DNA of 57,538 nt from Cytobacillus horneckiae (GCF_002835735.1 NZ_PISD01000041.1:1-57538), one strand, 5' to 3'. Shown: positions 31,355 to 40,193, counted from the first letter of the stretch. Notes: generated by a model from the sequence alone, not told the origin. Numbers and translations: made by a program.

Positions 31355-31954
31355 GCAGTGGTCCTCCTATTTAGAAAAGCTCAGGGCACCCGTCCTTTAG
31401 TTGACATATAAACTTCTAATAAGCCACAACTAGTTAAATGAAACTTCTTCAGTGTGTTAGTCCCATTCTACTGTCGCTATGTCTACGCTTCAATCAATCG
31501 CCAGTACGTAGCCAATTGGGTTAACTGAACGAAGATTAAGTTTCACTGTATCTCACCATTTTCACAGGCAGCTGCTTCTCCCACTTATCCTTTATGGGTT
31601 AAAGTGGGGGTCTTACTGTCCGTTCATGGGCGAGAAATGAAATTGATTTGCTGAAGTTTGATAGTTTATAGGTGCCGGAGCTATGCAATTATTGTTCAAT
31701 CTAGTATTACTTTTAAAACAGCTGCAGCTCTTTTAAACACTCTAAGCTCCCCAAACTTTTCAGACTTAGGAAGCTTTTTTTCATTAGAGCTGTATTCGCA
31801 AGTTTTTATAATATATTAACTATTCGTGCTGCCATGCAAAAGTACCTTCTCTATCCACATAAGCTTTTTTTCCTGACTCAGAGCAAACTGGATAGGTATT
31901 TTCAGCCATCTTATGTGAAATAGAAAAACGCTTTGGATAACTGTCCAAAGCTTT
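31355..31954. other. 600-bp mfd-fin intergenic region with a structured block
   Basis: No ORF with a ribosome binding site. Positions about 31380-31680 hold a GC-richer stretch with several dyads: TCCCACTT/AAAGTGGG (about 31579-31607), and an inverted pair around GAAACTT...CTTC (31439-31450 and 31529-31545). This may be a remnant of a mobile element or a structured RNA; I cannot identify the family. The mfd promoter must also lie here. Confidence 0.5.
31924..31953 (-). terminator. fin intrinsic terminator
   Basis: Stem GCTTTGGA/TCCAAAGC with a 6-nt loop followed by TTTTT on the minus strand, immediately after the fin stop codon. Confidence 0.85.
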
Positions 31955-32185
31955 TTAGTGAATAAGAAAATCCTGTTGATGAAAATCAGGATTGCGCTCT
32001 AGCGATTCTTGACAATCTTCACAGATTGCCTTCACACTCATATCACCAGATGTATCATAAGATATCATGTCATGCCGTTCTTCATCATTTAATTTATGAA
32101 AGCCTAGTTGTTCAGTATGAACAGATTTTTCTTCAAGCGTACCTAATTTAGTGCCGCAGTGGCGGCAAAAATAATGGATCGCCAA
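31955..32185 (-). CDS. fin: Anti-sigma-F factor Fin (YabK)
   Basis: A 76-residue protein with two CxxC pairs (CRHC at 8-11 and CEDC near 55-58) that would bind zinc. In B. subtilis Fin is made in the forespore under sigma-F and inhibits sigma-F, helping the switch to sigma-G. The gene starts at TTG with AGGGAG 7 bp upstream. A well-matched sigma-F/G promoter lies 35 bp upstream and a terminator follows, so it is transcribed alone. It sits between pth and mfd as in B. subtilis. Confidence 0.93.
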   Translation of the reverse strand: MAIHYFCRHCGTKLGTLEEKSVHTEQLGFHKLNDEERHDMISYDTSGDMSVKAICEDCQESLERNPDFHQQDFLIH

Positions 32186-32219
32186 GCAATCACTCCCTAA
32201 CCTGATTCAATCATATTGC

Positions 32220-32249
32220 TATTATTGACTCATAGCAGGAAGGTTATTC
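32220..32249 (-). promoter_or_regulatory. Sigma-F/sigma-G promoter of fin
   Basis: Minus-strand GAATA (32245-32249) followed after 15 bp by GTCAATAATA, matching the sigma-F -10 GGNNANAHTR at all but one position. The same DNA reads as GAATA-N18-AATAATA for sigma-G (6/7 in the -10). This fits the known forespore expression of fin. Confidence 0.8.
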
Positions 32250-32298
32250 ATCATCATAAAACTCATAAAGGCTCTTTATATTAATTATATATGAAAAA

Positions 32299-32859
32299 TT
32301 ATTGATTATATACATTCATTACTTGTAAAAATGGTGAATCCAGCCATTCTTCACAAGCTTCTGTACATTTTTTAACAATTTCTTTCAGTTCTCCCTGCTC
32401 TTCAGCTGTAAATTTCCCGAGAACATAATCCGGCACCTTCATACCGCTAGGAGGCCGGTCTATTCCTACACGAATGCGGTTAAACTCCTGAGTGCCTGTA
32501 TGGGCAATCGTTGACTTAATACCGTTATGACCGCCTGCGCTGCCTTTTTGGCGAAGTCTGATTCTTCCTACTGGTAAATCCAAATCATCATAAATGACGA
32601 CTAAGTCCTCAATATCAATATGATAATAATCCATTAGAGGTCTAATAGACTCACCGGATAAATTCATATAAGTAAGTGGCTTTAAAAGAAAAACTTTTTC
32701 GCCTTTTATATGGCCCATTCCATACATACCCTTAAACTTTGATTGATTTAATGGAATGCTCCACTTTTCCGAAAGTGCATCAATTACTTCAAAACCAATA
32801 TTATGTCTTGTGCGATCGTATGGTTTACCAGGATTCCCTAATCCAACAAACAACTTCAT
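32299..32859 (-). CDS. pth: Peptidyl-tRNA hydrolase
   Basis: Hydrolyses peptidyl-tRNA released from stalled ribosomes; essential, and first found in B. subtilis as spoVC. The 186-residue product shows [20 protein letters not shown] (catalytic His20), PLTYMNLSG and [19 protein letters not shown] (catalytic Asp in YDD), then [10 protein letters not shown]. It follows ctc in the same direction across a palindromic element, an order conserved in Bacillus. Confidence 0.97.
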   Translation of the reverse strand: MKLFVGLGNPGKPYDRTRHNIGFEVIDALSEKWSIPLNQSKFKGMYGMGHIKGEKVFLLKPLTYMNLSGESIRPLMDYYHIDIEDLVVIYDDLDLPVGRIRLRQKGSAGGHNGIKSTIAHTGTQEFNRIRVGIDRPPSGMKVPDYVLGKFTAEEQGELKEIVKKCTEACEEWLDSPFLQVMNVYNQ

Positions 32860-32930
32860 ACTTCTTCAACCCCTTATAAAATGTGGAAGAGGCCTTTCTC
32901 TATAGCATGGAGGTCCAAAGGCGCTTTTAT

Positions 32931-33056
32931 TGTCCAAATGCAGCCACGTCCTGCGGGCCTCGAGCTTAAGATACATTGAAAATAGAAGAGGTATAGAACA
33001 CCTTTTATTTTCAATGTATCTTAAGTCCCCAAAGGGCTTGGAGCGGTAGGTTGACA
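32931..33056. repeat. Palindromic intergenic element, copy A
   Basis: A perfect 20-bp inverted repeat (CTTAAGATACATTGAAAATA at 32965-32984 with 33006-33025) is nested in a longer imperfect palindrome whose right end reads GGGCTTGGAGCGGTAGG and then TTGACA. That end is shared with copies near 39635-39666 and 48865-48890. It lies between ctc and pth. Confidence 0.6.
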
Positions 33057-33095
33057 AAAAACAAGGGCTGACCTTCTTTAATTATCGGTCGGCCC
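33056..33095 (-). terminator. ctc terminator
   Basis: Stem GGGCCGACC/GGTCAGCCC (one mismatch; 33065-33073 with 33087-33095) followed on the minus strand by TTGTTTTTTG, 32 bp past the ctc stop codon. Confidence 0.65.
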
Positions 33096-33126
33096 TGCAT
33101 TTTTAAAGTTAAAATGACCTTTATGC

Positions 33127-33756
33127 TTACTCAGCTTTTGTCTCTCGTCCTTCTTCTTGATCAGGTGTACCAGCTTCCTGCTCTTCACCACTATTGATTT
33201 CCTCTTCAACTTTTGGTGGAAGAATAGATACGAGTACCTCTTCCTCATCATGATTAATTTTTATTGATACTATATTTGTCAAATCAGCTATTGTCAAGTT
33301 TTCATTCACTTGAAGATTGGATATATCAACATCAATTGATTGTGGAATATTATCTGGTGTTCCTGTCACGGAGACTTCATGCAAGATTTGTTGCATTACT
33401 CCGCCATCCTTTACTCCAGGCGATACACCTACAAGATTGACTCGTACATCCGCTGTCAATTCTGTTGTTTTATCTACTGATAGGAAATCAGCGTGAATCA
33501 TATTGTTCTTTAAAGGATCTGCTTGATAATCAGTAAGAACAACATCTACTTTTTTCCCATCTAAATCTAAGGAAAAAACGCCATTTCTTCCTACTTCCTT
33601 TATTGTTTTTATAAGATCCGCCTCATTGAAGAAAATAGGTTTACTTTCCATTTTTGTCCCGTATACTACAGCTGGAACATTCCCTTCTTGACGAATCTGT
33701 GTCAAAAATGAATGACGAAATTCTTTTCTTTCCTGCGCTTGCAATACAGTAGCCAT
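33127..33756 (-). CDS. ctc: General stress protein Ctc, ribosomal protein L25 family
   Basis: Binds 5S rRNA in the 50S subunit; in B. subtilis a sigma-B stress gene. The 209-residue TL5/Ctc form has the N-terminal L25 beta-barrel (about 5-90: RKEFRHSFLTQIRQEGNVPAVVYG), a C-terminal beta domain (95-180: PGVKDGGVMQQILHEVSVTG) and an acidic Glu-rich tail. A sigma-B promoter lies about 45 bp upstream. It is downstream of prs and separated from it by a 390-bp gap with palindromes. Confidence 0.95.
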   Translation of the reverse strand: MATVLQAQERKEFRHSFLTQIRQEGNVPAVVYGTKMESKPIFFNEADLIKTIKEVGRNGVFSLDLDGKKVDVVLTDYQADPLKNNMIHADFLSVDKTTELTADVRVNLVGVSPGVKDGGVMQQILHEVSVTGTPDNIPQSIDVDISNLQVNENLTIADLTNIVSIKINHDEEEVLVSILPPKVEEEINSGEEQEAGTPDQEEGRETKAE

Positions 33757-33796
33757 AATTATGACCCCTTTCTTTTTTAAGGCTCTTTAATAGAAA

Positions 33797-33822
33797 ATTC
33801 CCTAAATGTAAGAAAGATAAAC
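33797..33822 (-). promoter_or_regulatory. Sigma-B promoter of ctc
   Basis: Minus-strand GTTTAT (33817-33822), 14-bp spacer, GGGAAT (33797-33802). This matches the sigma-B consensus GTTTAA-N12-15-GGGWAW with one mismatch, in front of a gene that is a classic sigma-B target in B. subtilis. Confidence 0.82.
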
Positions 33823-33897
33823 ATCATATTATAAAAAAACAGGAAAAGAATCAGGTTTTAGAGAAACGCTTTTCAAAAAATAAAAATGATAGGTTTG

Positions 33898-34027
33898 GGA
33901 TTCTCCAAGGCTTATCACTCGCTTTTTAGCGGAGCGAGCGTCGATCCACTTCCGTCGCAACACACCTTTAGTGTCTCGGCTGTCTCGCTACTCTGAGCAG
34001 GAGTCGAGCGGATAGCTTTCCGAATCC
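33898..34027. repeat. 130-bp imperfect inverted-repeat element
   Basis: The left end GGATTCTCCAAGGCTTATC pairs imperfectly with the right end GATAGCTTTCCGAATCC. Inside are further dyads rich in GAGCGAGCG and TCGAGCGG, with local GC content well above the AT-rich flanks. No ORF. It looks like a dispersed palindromic element or structured RNA; no second copy is visible in this window. Confidence 0.55.
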
Positions 34028-34090
34028 AACTAATTTTTTTATTTACCCTTTTTCAACACTCTGAAATATATATTCTTCTCGTCTCTTTTC

Positions 34091-34130
34091 AAAGGAAGAC
34101 TTGCTAAATTAGCAAGTCTTCCTTTTTTAT
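34091..34130. terminator. Perfect 17-bp palindrome between prs and ctc
   Basis: Arms AAAGGAAGACTTGCTAA (34091-34107) and complement (34109-34125). The T-run follows on the plus strand (TTTTTT including the stem end), while on the minus strand only TTT is available before GAAAAG. It probably still terminates the spoVG-glmU-prs transcript, but its polarity is odd for a minus-strand gene. Confidence 0.65.
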
Positions 34131-34145
34131 ATCATTTTTGATGTA

Positions 34146-35099
34146 TTAATCAAACAATACGCTTACTGATTGCTCTTCATGTACGCGAATGATCGCTTCG
34201 CCAATAAGAGGAGCTACAGATAACTCAACAATTTTATCTGTTTTCTTTTCCTCTGCTAGAACGATGGAGTTCGTTACGACTAGCTCTTTAATTTGAGAGT
34301 TTTCAATTCTTTCGATTGCAGGGCCTGAAAGCACAGGATGCGTACAGCATGCATATACCTCAGCTGCGCCATTTTCAACCAATGCATTCGCGGCTAATGT
34401 AATTGTACCTGCTGTATCAATAATATCATCAATTAAGATAGCAATCTTGCCTTCGATATTACCTACAATGTTCATAACTTCCGCCACATTTGGTCGTGGA
34501 CGGCGTTTATCGATGATAGCGATTGGCGCTTTTAATTGATCAGCCATTTTACGCGCTCTTGTAACACCTCCGTGGTCAGGTGAAACGACAACAATATCTC
34601 CTTCGACCCTATCTTTAAAGTACTCGGAAAGAATAGGCACACCCATTAAGTGGTCGATCGGAATGTCAAAGAAACCTTGGATTTGCGGCGCATGCAAGTC
34701 AAGAGTGATTACGCGTGTTGCACCAGCAGTCTCAAGCAAGTTAGCTGCTAATTTAGCTGTGATCGGTTCACGCGCACGGGCTTTACGGTCTTGACGCGCA
34801 TAGCCATAATACGGCATAACGATATTAATTGTTTTCGCAGATGCACGCTTTAATGCATCAATCATGATTAACAACTCCATTAAATGTTCATTTACTGGAT
34901 TGCTAGTTGATTGAATAACATACACATCACATCCGCGGATACTTTCTTCGATATTGATTTGGATTTCTCCGTCACTAAAACGAGTGACAGAACACTTCCC
35001 TAATTCTACGCCGATAAATTTAGCGATTTCACTAGCTAAACCTCTGTTTGAATTTAAACTAAATACTTTTAAATTTGGATCTAAATACTGATTTGACAT
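34146..35099 (-). CDS. prs: Ribose-phosphate pyrophosphokinase
   Basis: Makes PRPP from ribose 5-phosphate and ATP for nucleotide, histidine and tryptophan synthesis. The 317-residue class I enzyme shows [31 protein letters not shown] (ATP-binding flexible loop), [29 protein letters not shown] and the PRPP loop [13 protein letters not shown] (about 220-232). It is 18 bp downstream of glmU, the conserved glmU-prs pair. Confidence 0.98.
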   Translation of the reverse strand: MSNQYLDPNLKVFSLNSNRGLASEIAKFIGVELGKCSVTRFSDGEIQINIEESIRGCDVYVIQSTSNPVNEHLMELLIMIDALKRASAKTINIVMPYYGYARQDRKARAREPITAKLAANLLETAGATRVITLDLHAPQIQGFFDIPIDHLMGVPILSEYFKDRVEGDIVVVSPDHGGVTRARKMADQLKAPIAIIDKRRPRPNVAEVMNIVGNIEGKIAILIDDIIDTAGTITLAANALVENGAAEVYACCTHPVLSGPAIERIENSQIKELVVTNSIVLAEEKKTDKIVELSVAPLIGEAIIRVHEEQSVSVLFD

Positions 35100-35117
35100 G
35101 ATGCGCCTCCATAGATT

Positions 35118-36488
35118 TTATTTCTTATTTAACTTTTCCACGTAGTCTTCTTTGTTCACTTGTCGTGCACGGGCAATCGAAAGGGCATTGCCAGGTACAT
35201 CTTCCGTAATGGTAGAACCTGCAGCAATGTATGCGCCTTCTCCAATCGTAACTGGTGCAACAAGATTTGAGTTGCAGCCGACAAATACACCATCTTCAAT
35301 TTTTGTTAAATATTTATTTTTACCATCGTAGTTAACTGTAATAGAACCGCAGCCTAAGTTTACATCTTTGCCTACTTCTGCATCTCCAATATAACTTAGA
35401 TGAGAAGCTTTACTGCCTTTTCCAAAAACGGCCTTTTTCACCTCAACAAAGTTGCCAATCTTCACTTCATCATGAATATTTGTTTGAGGACGAATATGTG
35501 CAAACGGTCCAATATTAACAGAAGCTCCAATCTGACTGTCATGGGCTGCTGATTGACGAATAACAGTGCCATCACCAACTGAGCATTCCTCAATTTGCGT
35601 GTTCGGGCCAATAATGCACTCAGATCCTATTTGTGTCTTGCCTGAGAGCATCGTTCCTGGATGAAGAACTGTATCCATGCCGATCTTTACATCAGGTCCA
35701 ATATAAGTATTTAATGGGTCAATGATTGTTACACCGTTTCTCATATGCGTTTCATTAATCCGTTTTTTCATAAAGGCCTCTGCTTGTGACAATGCCACAC
35801 GGTCATTTACACCTAAGGTTTCCTCGAAGTCTGCTGTTTGATACGCTGAAACAACTTCTCCTTCACCTTTTAATATTTCAATTACATCGGGTAAATAGTA
35901 TTCACCTTGAACATTATCATTTGATACTTTCTTCAAAGCTTGAAACAATGCCTGATTATCAAAGCAGTAAGTACCAGTATTTATTTCCTTAATCATGCGC
36001 TCTTTATCTGTTGCGTCTTTATGTTCAACAATCTTTTCAACCAAGCCATTTTGATTACGGACTACTCTTCCGTATCCAGCTGGCTGATCCGTCCATGCCG
36101 TTAAAACAGTTGCTTTTGCAGATTGTTCATCATGATGCTTAAAAAGCGCTTCCATCGTTTCTGATTGAATCAACGGTGTATCGCCGCAAACAACGATGGT
36201 GACACCTTCCTTACCCTCTAAATAATCCTTAGCTTGCATGACAGCATGAGCGGTTCCAAGCTGCTCCTCTTGAAGGGCATACACGCTACTTTCACCGAGC
36301 TGTGATTTTACTAAATCGGCCCCATGTCCAATGATGGTGACGACCTTTTCCATTTTAAGCTTAGAAACTTGATCTAAAACATGTTGCACCATTGGCTTTC
36401 CACATACAGGGTGCAGAACTTTATATAGCTTAGACTTCATTCTTGTTCCCTGTCCGGCAGCTAAAATGACCGCAAATCGATTAGACAT
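35118..36488 (-). CDS. glmU: Bifunctional UDP-N-acetylglucosamine pyrophosphorylase / glucosamine-1-phosphate acetyltransferase
   Basis: Makes UDP-GlcNAc for peptidoglycan and teichoic acid synthesis. The 456-residue protein has the N-terminal uridyltransferase domain ([20 protein letters not shown] at about 9-28, then GKPM) and a C-terminal left-handed beta-helix of hexapeptide repeats (about 250-440: [44 protein letters not shown]) that carries the acetyltransferase. It is cotranscribed with prs (18 bp apart). A spoVG terminator separates it from spoVG, so it needs a promoter in the 242-bp gap. Confidence 0.98.
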   Translation of the reverse strand: MSNRFAVILAAGQGTRMKSKLYKVLHPVCGKPMVQHVLDQVSKLKMEKVVTIIGHGADLVKSQLGESSVYALQEEQLGTAHAVMQAKDYLEGKEGVTIVVCGDTPLIQSETMEALFKHHDEQSAKATVLTAWTDQPAGYGRVVRNQNGLVEKIVEHKDATDKERMIKEINTGTYCFDNQALFQALKKVSNDNVQGEYYLPDVIEILKGEGEVVSAYQTADFEETLGVNDRVALSQAEAFMKKRINETHMRNGVTIIDPLNTYIGPDVKIGMDTVLHPGTMLSGKTQIGSECIIGPNTQIEECSVGDGTVIRQSAAHDSQIGASVNIGPFAHIRPQTNIHDEVKIGNFVEVKKAVFGKGSKASHLSYIGDAEVGKDVNLGCGSITVNYDGKNKYLTKIEDGVFVGCNSNLVAPVTIGEGAYIAAGSTITEDVPGNALSIARARQVNKEDYVEKLNKK

Positions 36489-36682
36489 TCCGAGTCCTCC
36501 AATTAACCTTTTTATCCACTAAAAAATATATCTTAAATATGGCATTATTTCAAGGAAACAAAGCAAAGTACATATTTTTGTCAATTCAAAGATTGTTATT
36601 TTTGATGAAAAAAATTGTAAATGAGGATATAAATTCTAGAAGAATGGGTATAGTAACACATCTGCTATTGCGGATATACAAT

Positions 36683-36712
36683 AAAAGAGAGCCCGCACTT
36701 ATGTACAGGCTC
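36683..36712 (-). terminator. spoVG intrinsic terminator
   Basis: Stem GAGCCTGTAC/GTGCGGGCTC (10 bp with two G-U pairs, loop ATAA) followed on the minus strand by TCTTTTAT, 18 bp after the spoVG stop. Confidence 0.8.
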
Positions 36713-36730
36713 CTACTGCTTGTCTATTTT

Positions 36731-37021
36731 TTACGAAGCACCTGCTTCTTCAAATTCTACTTCTAACTCTCCTAATCGATGGTACTCTGCTAGTACAGCC
36801 TCTTGGATTTTACCGCGAGTCCCGGAATTAATCGGATGGGCAATATCTCTAAACTCTCCATCCGGAGTGCGCTTACTTGGCATCGCAACAAACAACCCGT
36901 TGTTCCCATCAATCACGCGAATATCATGAACAACAAATTCCTGATCCAAAGTAATAGATGCAATCGCCCTCATGCGTCCATCCGTATTAACGCGGCGTAA
37001 TCTTACGTCAGTTACTTCCAT
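36731..37021 (-). CDS. spoVG: Septation/regulatory protein SpoVG
   Basis: A 96-residue SpoVG-family protein ([20 protein letters not shown], then [20 protein letters not shown] near 47-66). In B. subtilis it influences septation and cortex formation; homologs bind nucleic acids. I use ATG 37021, preceded by AAAGGTGGTGA; the frame is open 19 codons farther without a ribosome binding site. A sigma-H promoter lies upstream, the hallmark of this gene, and a terminator follows. Confidence 0.96.
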   Translation of the reverse strand: MEVTDVRLRRVNTDGRMRAIASITLDQEFVVHDIRVIDGNNGLFVAMPSKRTPDGEFRDIAHPINSGTRGKIQEAVLAEYHRLGELEVEFEEAGAS

Positions 37022-37063
37022 TCTGTTCACCACCTTTTCCAGAAGATAAAATCCTAAATTATA

Positions 37064-37092
37064 CAATTCCACACACACTTTAAATCTCCTTC
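37064..37092 (-). promoter_or_regulatory. Sigma-H promoter of spoVG
   Basis: Minus-strand GAAGGAGAT (37084-37092) fits the -35 consensus RNAGGANWW fully; after 11 bp comes GTGGAATTG (37064-37072), 8/9 to RNNGAATWW. AT-rich DNA lies upstream, as expected for AbrB control. Spacing is at the short end of the known range. Confidence 0.8.
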
Positions 37093-37269
37093 TTCAAAAT
37101 CAAAAATATTTCGGAATTTTAGGTCAAATGTATGGTGTTGTCACAAAATGCTCTAGGTGTGGTTAGTAAGACAGGAACCTTGACTAAGACAAGCCTACTA
37201 ATAAGCTAGGCACAGTTCAATAGAATTGGATTAAGGAGGGACTTTTGTGGTGTGTTGATGATTTAATAA

Positions 37270-37299
37270 TAAAAAAACGCCCGTATTATTTCACGAGCG
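37270..37299 (-). terminator. purR-ridA operon terminator
   Basis: Stem CGCTCGT/ACGGGCG overlaps the end of ridA and is followed on the minus strand by seven T residues. Confidence 0.75.
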
Positions 37300-37660
37300 C
37301 AATGACTTCAATTTCAATTTTTACATCTTTAGGCAATCTCGCCACTTCCACGCAAGAACGTGCCGGTTTATGAGTATCGAAATACTCTCCATAAACCTCA
37401 TTTACAAGAGCAAAATCATTCATATCTTTTATAAATACTGTTGTTTTGATTACTGTTTCAAGCGATGCACCAGCTTCTTTTAATACCGCTTGCAAATTTT
37501 TAAATACTTGGTGCGTTTGTGCCTTTACATCACCCTCGATTAAATCCCCGCTTGCTGTAAGTGGGATCTGGCCAGAGCTGTAAAACATATTATTGACAAT
37601 CAATCCTTGTGAGTATGGTCCGATTGCTGCTGGAGCTTCATTTGTTTGAACTACCTTCAT
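37286..37660 (-). CDS. ridA: 2-iminobutanoate/2-iminopropanoate deaminase (RidA, YabJ)
   Basis: Hydrolyses reactive enamine/imine intermediates from PLP enzymes. The 124-residue YjgF/YER057c/UK114 protein has [19 protein letters not shown] at the N terminus, the conserved arginine near residue 104 in [13 protein letters not shown], and EIEVIALV at the end. ATG 37660 has AGGAGGG 7 bp upstream. It starts 12 bp after purR, and the purR-yabJ pair is conserved in Bacillus, where YabJ was linked to purine regulation. Confidence 0.95.
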   Translation of the reverse strand: MKVVQTNEAPAAIGPYSQGLIVNNMFYSSGQIPLTASGDLIEGDVKAQTHQVFKNLQAVLKEAGASLETVIKTTVFIKDMNDFALVNEVYGEYFDTHKPARSCVEVARLPKDVKIEIEVIALVK

Positions 37661-37672
37661 CAACGTTCCCTC

Positions 37673-38500
37673 CTAATTAACTGTTCTGGTAAAGTAATTG
37701 CCTTCTGTCACATTTATGCGTTTCTCTTTCACATCAACATCTGATAATTGTACAAGAGACAAGTATTCATCTACTAACCGTTCATCTGATTTCTCAGACT
37801 CCACGAGTACAGCAATACCAGCAAGCTTGGCTTTAAACTCATCAAGCATGCTGATCATACCGTTTACCGTTCCGCCGGCTTTCATAAAGTCATCAACAAT
37901 TAAAACGTTTGAACCCTCATCTAAACTTCTTTTAGAAAGAACCATTGTCTGAATTCTTTTCGCCGACCCTGATACATAGTTAATACTGACTGTGGAGCCT
38001 TCTGTTACTCTGCTATCTCTACGTGCAATCACAACAGGTACGTTCAAATAGTTTGCAACTGCATAGGCAAGAGCGATTCCTTTTGTCGCAACTGTCATTA
38101 CCACATCAATCTCTTTATCTGCGAAGGCAGAAGCAAATAGACGTCCACATTTTTGCACAATCATTGGATCGCCCAATATATCCGTCATATAAAGATAGCC
38201 GCCAGGTAAAAGCCTGTCAGGACTAGCAATTAATTCGCAAAGATCTGCAATAATTGGTGCTGCATCCTCTTCCCTTACCCTCACCTGATACCTTACCCCA
38301 CCTGCTGCTCCAGGAACCGTTTGCAATGTCCCTATTCCACGATGCTCAAAGGTTTCTTTAATAATCGCCAAGTCTTCGCTGATCGAGGACTTAGCTGACC
38401 CATATCTTTCTGAGAAAAAGGTCAAGGATACCAATTGACGCGGGTGTTCTAATAAATAATTTGTCATATCTATTAAACGCTCGCTTCTACGAAACTTCAT
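37673..38500 (-). CDS. purR: Purine operon repressor PurR
   Basis: Represses purine synthesis genes; PRPP binding relieves repression. The 275-residue protein has an N-terminal winged helix (about 1-75: RRSERLIDMTNYLLEHPRQL, YGSAKSSISEDLAII) and a C-terminal PRTase-like domain with the PRPP-binding loop VLIVDDFMKAGGTVNGM (about 200-216). It is followed directly by ridA. PurBox-like sequences lie just upstream of its start, consistent with the autoregulation known in B. subtilis. Confidence 0.97.
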   Translation of the reverse strand: MKFRRSERLIDMTNYLLEHPRQLVSLTFFSERYGSAKSSISEDLAIIKETFEHRGIGTLQTVPGAAGGVRYQVRVREEDAAPIIADLCELIASPDRLLPGGYLYMTDILGDPMIVQKCGRLFASAFADKEIDVVMTVATKGIALAYAVANYLNVPVVIARRDSRVTEGSTVSINYVSGSAKRIQTMVLSKRSLDEGSNVLIVDDFMKAGGTVNGMISMLDEFKAKLAGIAVLVESEKSDERLVDEYLSLVQLSDVDVKEKRINVTEGNYFTRTVN

Positions 38501-38519
38501 GATTGGAACCCCCTTATTA

Positions 38520-38565
38520 AATCCGAATAATTTAAGCTTAATATATCACCAACATACGGATTTAA
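38520..38565. promoter_or_regulatory. PurBox pair upstream of purR
   Basis: Plus-strand AAATCCGAATAAT (38520-38532) matches the PurBox AWWWCCGAACWWT at 12/13 positions. A weaker inverted copy, ACATACGGATTTA, lies at 38553-38565. Inverted paired boxes are the known PurR operator form. Likely the autoregulatory operator. Confidence 0.55.
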
Positions 38566-39431
38566 TCAAGTCTGTGTCTCTCACCTAACATACGTACAGC
38601 AAAAACCTGGTCACAGAATCCCCTAAGTCCATTATATATTCGATGCATTCTGGAATCATGATGTACAAGGCCGAAGACCGTTGGACCACTTCCGCTCATT
38701 AGCACCGCATCTGCTCCGAATCTTTTCATTTGCTCTTTAATTTGATTTACCTCAGGATGCATTTTTAAAGTAACATCCTCTAACACATTCGCCAAATGAC
38801 GGCATACAAGTCCGTAGTCGCTTGTATGAATCGCTTGAATCATCTCTTTCGTATTCGGATGCTTCAATCCATTTAGATTCAACTTTCGATAAACATCTGC
38901 TGTTGACACACCAATAAATGGCTTGGCTAAAATAACCCAGCAAGTTGGCGGCGCAGGAAGCGGTTGAATCATTTCTCCTCTTCCGGTAGCTAATGCTGTC
39001 CCGCCATAAACACAGAATGATACGTCTGAACCAATTTCTGCACCGATCTCAGCTAATTCGTCCAAAGTGAGGCCTAGGCCCCACAGCTTATTTAATCCTC
39101 TTAAGGCAGCCGCTGCATCACTGCTTCCTCCAGCCAATCCTGCTGCTACTGGGATAACCTTCTCAATTGCAATACTTACACCTTTGTTTACATTAAAGCG
39201 CTCTTTTAATAATACCGCTGCTTGATAGGCAAGATTCCTATGATCATCCGGTACAAAGCGGTTATGTGAAACGATTTTAATTTCATTTGTTTCTAATAAT
39301 GTCAATTCGAGGCGATCTGCTAAATCAATGGTTGTCATAATCATTTCTACCTCATGATAACCGTCATCCCGCTTGCCCAGGACATCCAATGATAAATTGA
39401 TTTTAGCAGGAGCCTTAACTAAAAGCTTCAA
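38562..39431 (-). CDS. ispE: 4-diphosphocytidyl-2-C-methyl-D-erythritol kinase
   Basis: Phosphorylates CDP-methylerythritol in the MEP pathway to isoprenoids. The 289-residue GHMP kinase shows [22 protein letters not shown] at the N terminus, the ATP-binding glycine motif [15 protein letters not shown] (about 94-108) and the C-terminal [14 protein letters not shown] place the start at TTG 39431 with GGGTGGAG just upstream, which matches the family length; the open frame runs 12 codons farther. The spacing is short, so the start is less sure than the identity. Confidence 0.95.
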   Translation of the reverse strand: MKLLVKAPAKINLSLDVLGKRDDGYHEVEMIMTTIDLADRLELTLLETNEIKIVSHNRFVPDDHRNLAYQAAVLLKERFNVNKGVSIAIEKVIPVAAGLAGGSSDAAAALRGLNKLWGLGLTLDELAEIGAEIGSDVSFCVYGGTALATGRGEMIQPLPAPPTCWVILAKPFIGVSTADVYRKLNLNGLKHPNTKEMIQAIHTSDYGLVCRHLANVLEDVTLKMHPEVNQIKEQMKRFGADAVLMSGSGPTVFGLVHHDSRMHRIYNGLRGFCDQVFAVRMLGERHRLD

Positions 39432-39563
39432 AATCTCCACCCACTTTACAAAATTCAACGACTCCATTTTTTGTCCTATTTTACCACAAAACTATAAAAG
39501 TAAGACCTCTTAGGTAATATTATTCAATATTAAGATTAGTTTTCACCGAAAAGTGGAGGCAAC

Positions 39564-39667
39564 TGGTCAGCTCCTACAAGCATAAGATGAATCAAACTGG
39601 AGGTCGTTATTAAACTCTAGGTTGATTTAGCTTATGACCTCAAGGGGCTAGGCGCGGGAGCTGGACA
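39564..39667. repeat. Palindromic intergenic element, copy B
   Basis: Left TGGTCAGCTCC pairs with right GGAGCTGGACA, and internal CATAAG...GAATCAA pairs with TTGATT..CTTATG. The right end GGGGCTAGGCGCGGGAGCTGG is shared with copies at 32931-33056 and 48771-48890. A neighbouring hairpin (ACCAGTTAGCAACAT, 39707-39721, with 39735-39747) ends in a related GGGAGCTAGAAC. Confidence 0.6.
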
Positions 39668-39894
39668 ACACTGAAAAGCGCGATGGGGCTTGCCTAATAC
39701 ACCTGCACCAGTTAGCAACATACGAAAGTGAGAAATGTTGCGCTGGTCTGGCATTGGGAGCTAGAACTGCACAGAGGGCTTATTTCATGCATCCTCTACT
39801 AAACTAATCGCCATGACTTAGCTAGAGGGAATTAGATTGTTTTATTCGGTTCACTAACTTTACATTCGGTTTATTGGTTTATTCCTTTAAGCAT

Positions 39895-40105
39895 CTCCTA
39901 TTTCTCTACCTTCATGCGAATAAATCGCTTTTCTTCACCGGAACAACTCCTTTTTCTCTACCTTCATGCGAATAAATCGCTTTTCTTCACCGGAACAACT
40001 CCTTTTTCTCTCCCTTCATGTGAATAAATCGCTTTTCTTCACCGGAACGACTCCTTTTTCTCTCCCTTCATGCGAATAAATCGCTTTTCTTCACCGGAAC
40101 AACTC
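39895..40105. repeat. Four tandem copies of a 52-bp repeat
   Basis: Copies start at 39908, 39960, 40012 and 40064 (exact 52-bp period); a 13-bp partial copy precedes and the last copy stops at 40105. Copies differ at only a few positions (for example ACCTTC or CCCTTC, TGCGAA or TGTGAA). Each contains the small dyad GCGAATAAATCGC and CTTCACCGGAAC. There are no unique spacers, so it is not CRISPR, and 52 is not a multiple of three, so it is not coding. Confidence 0.95.
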
Positions 40106-40193
40106 TTCCGAAAATCTCCCACAATCACCGACCTCAGCTCATGCCTTAGCCTGAATTTCAACGAGGTACCGGCACCGCGTCCCCTAATGAAAT

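Noticed and set aside
39895..40105. CRISPR array
   Set aside because: The 52-bp units are contiguous with no unique spacers, and no cas genes are nearby.
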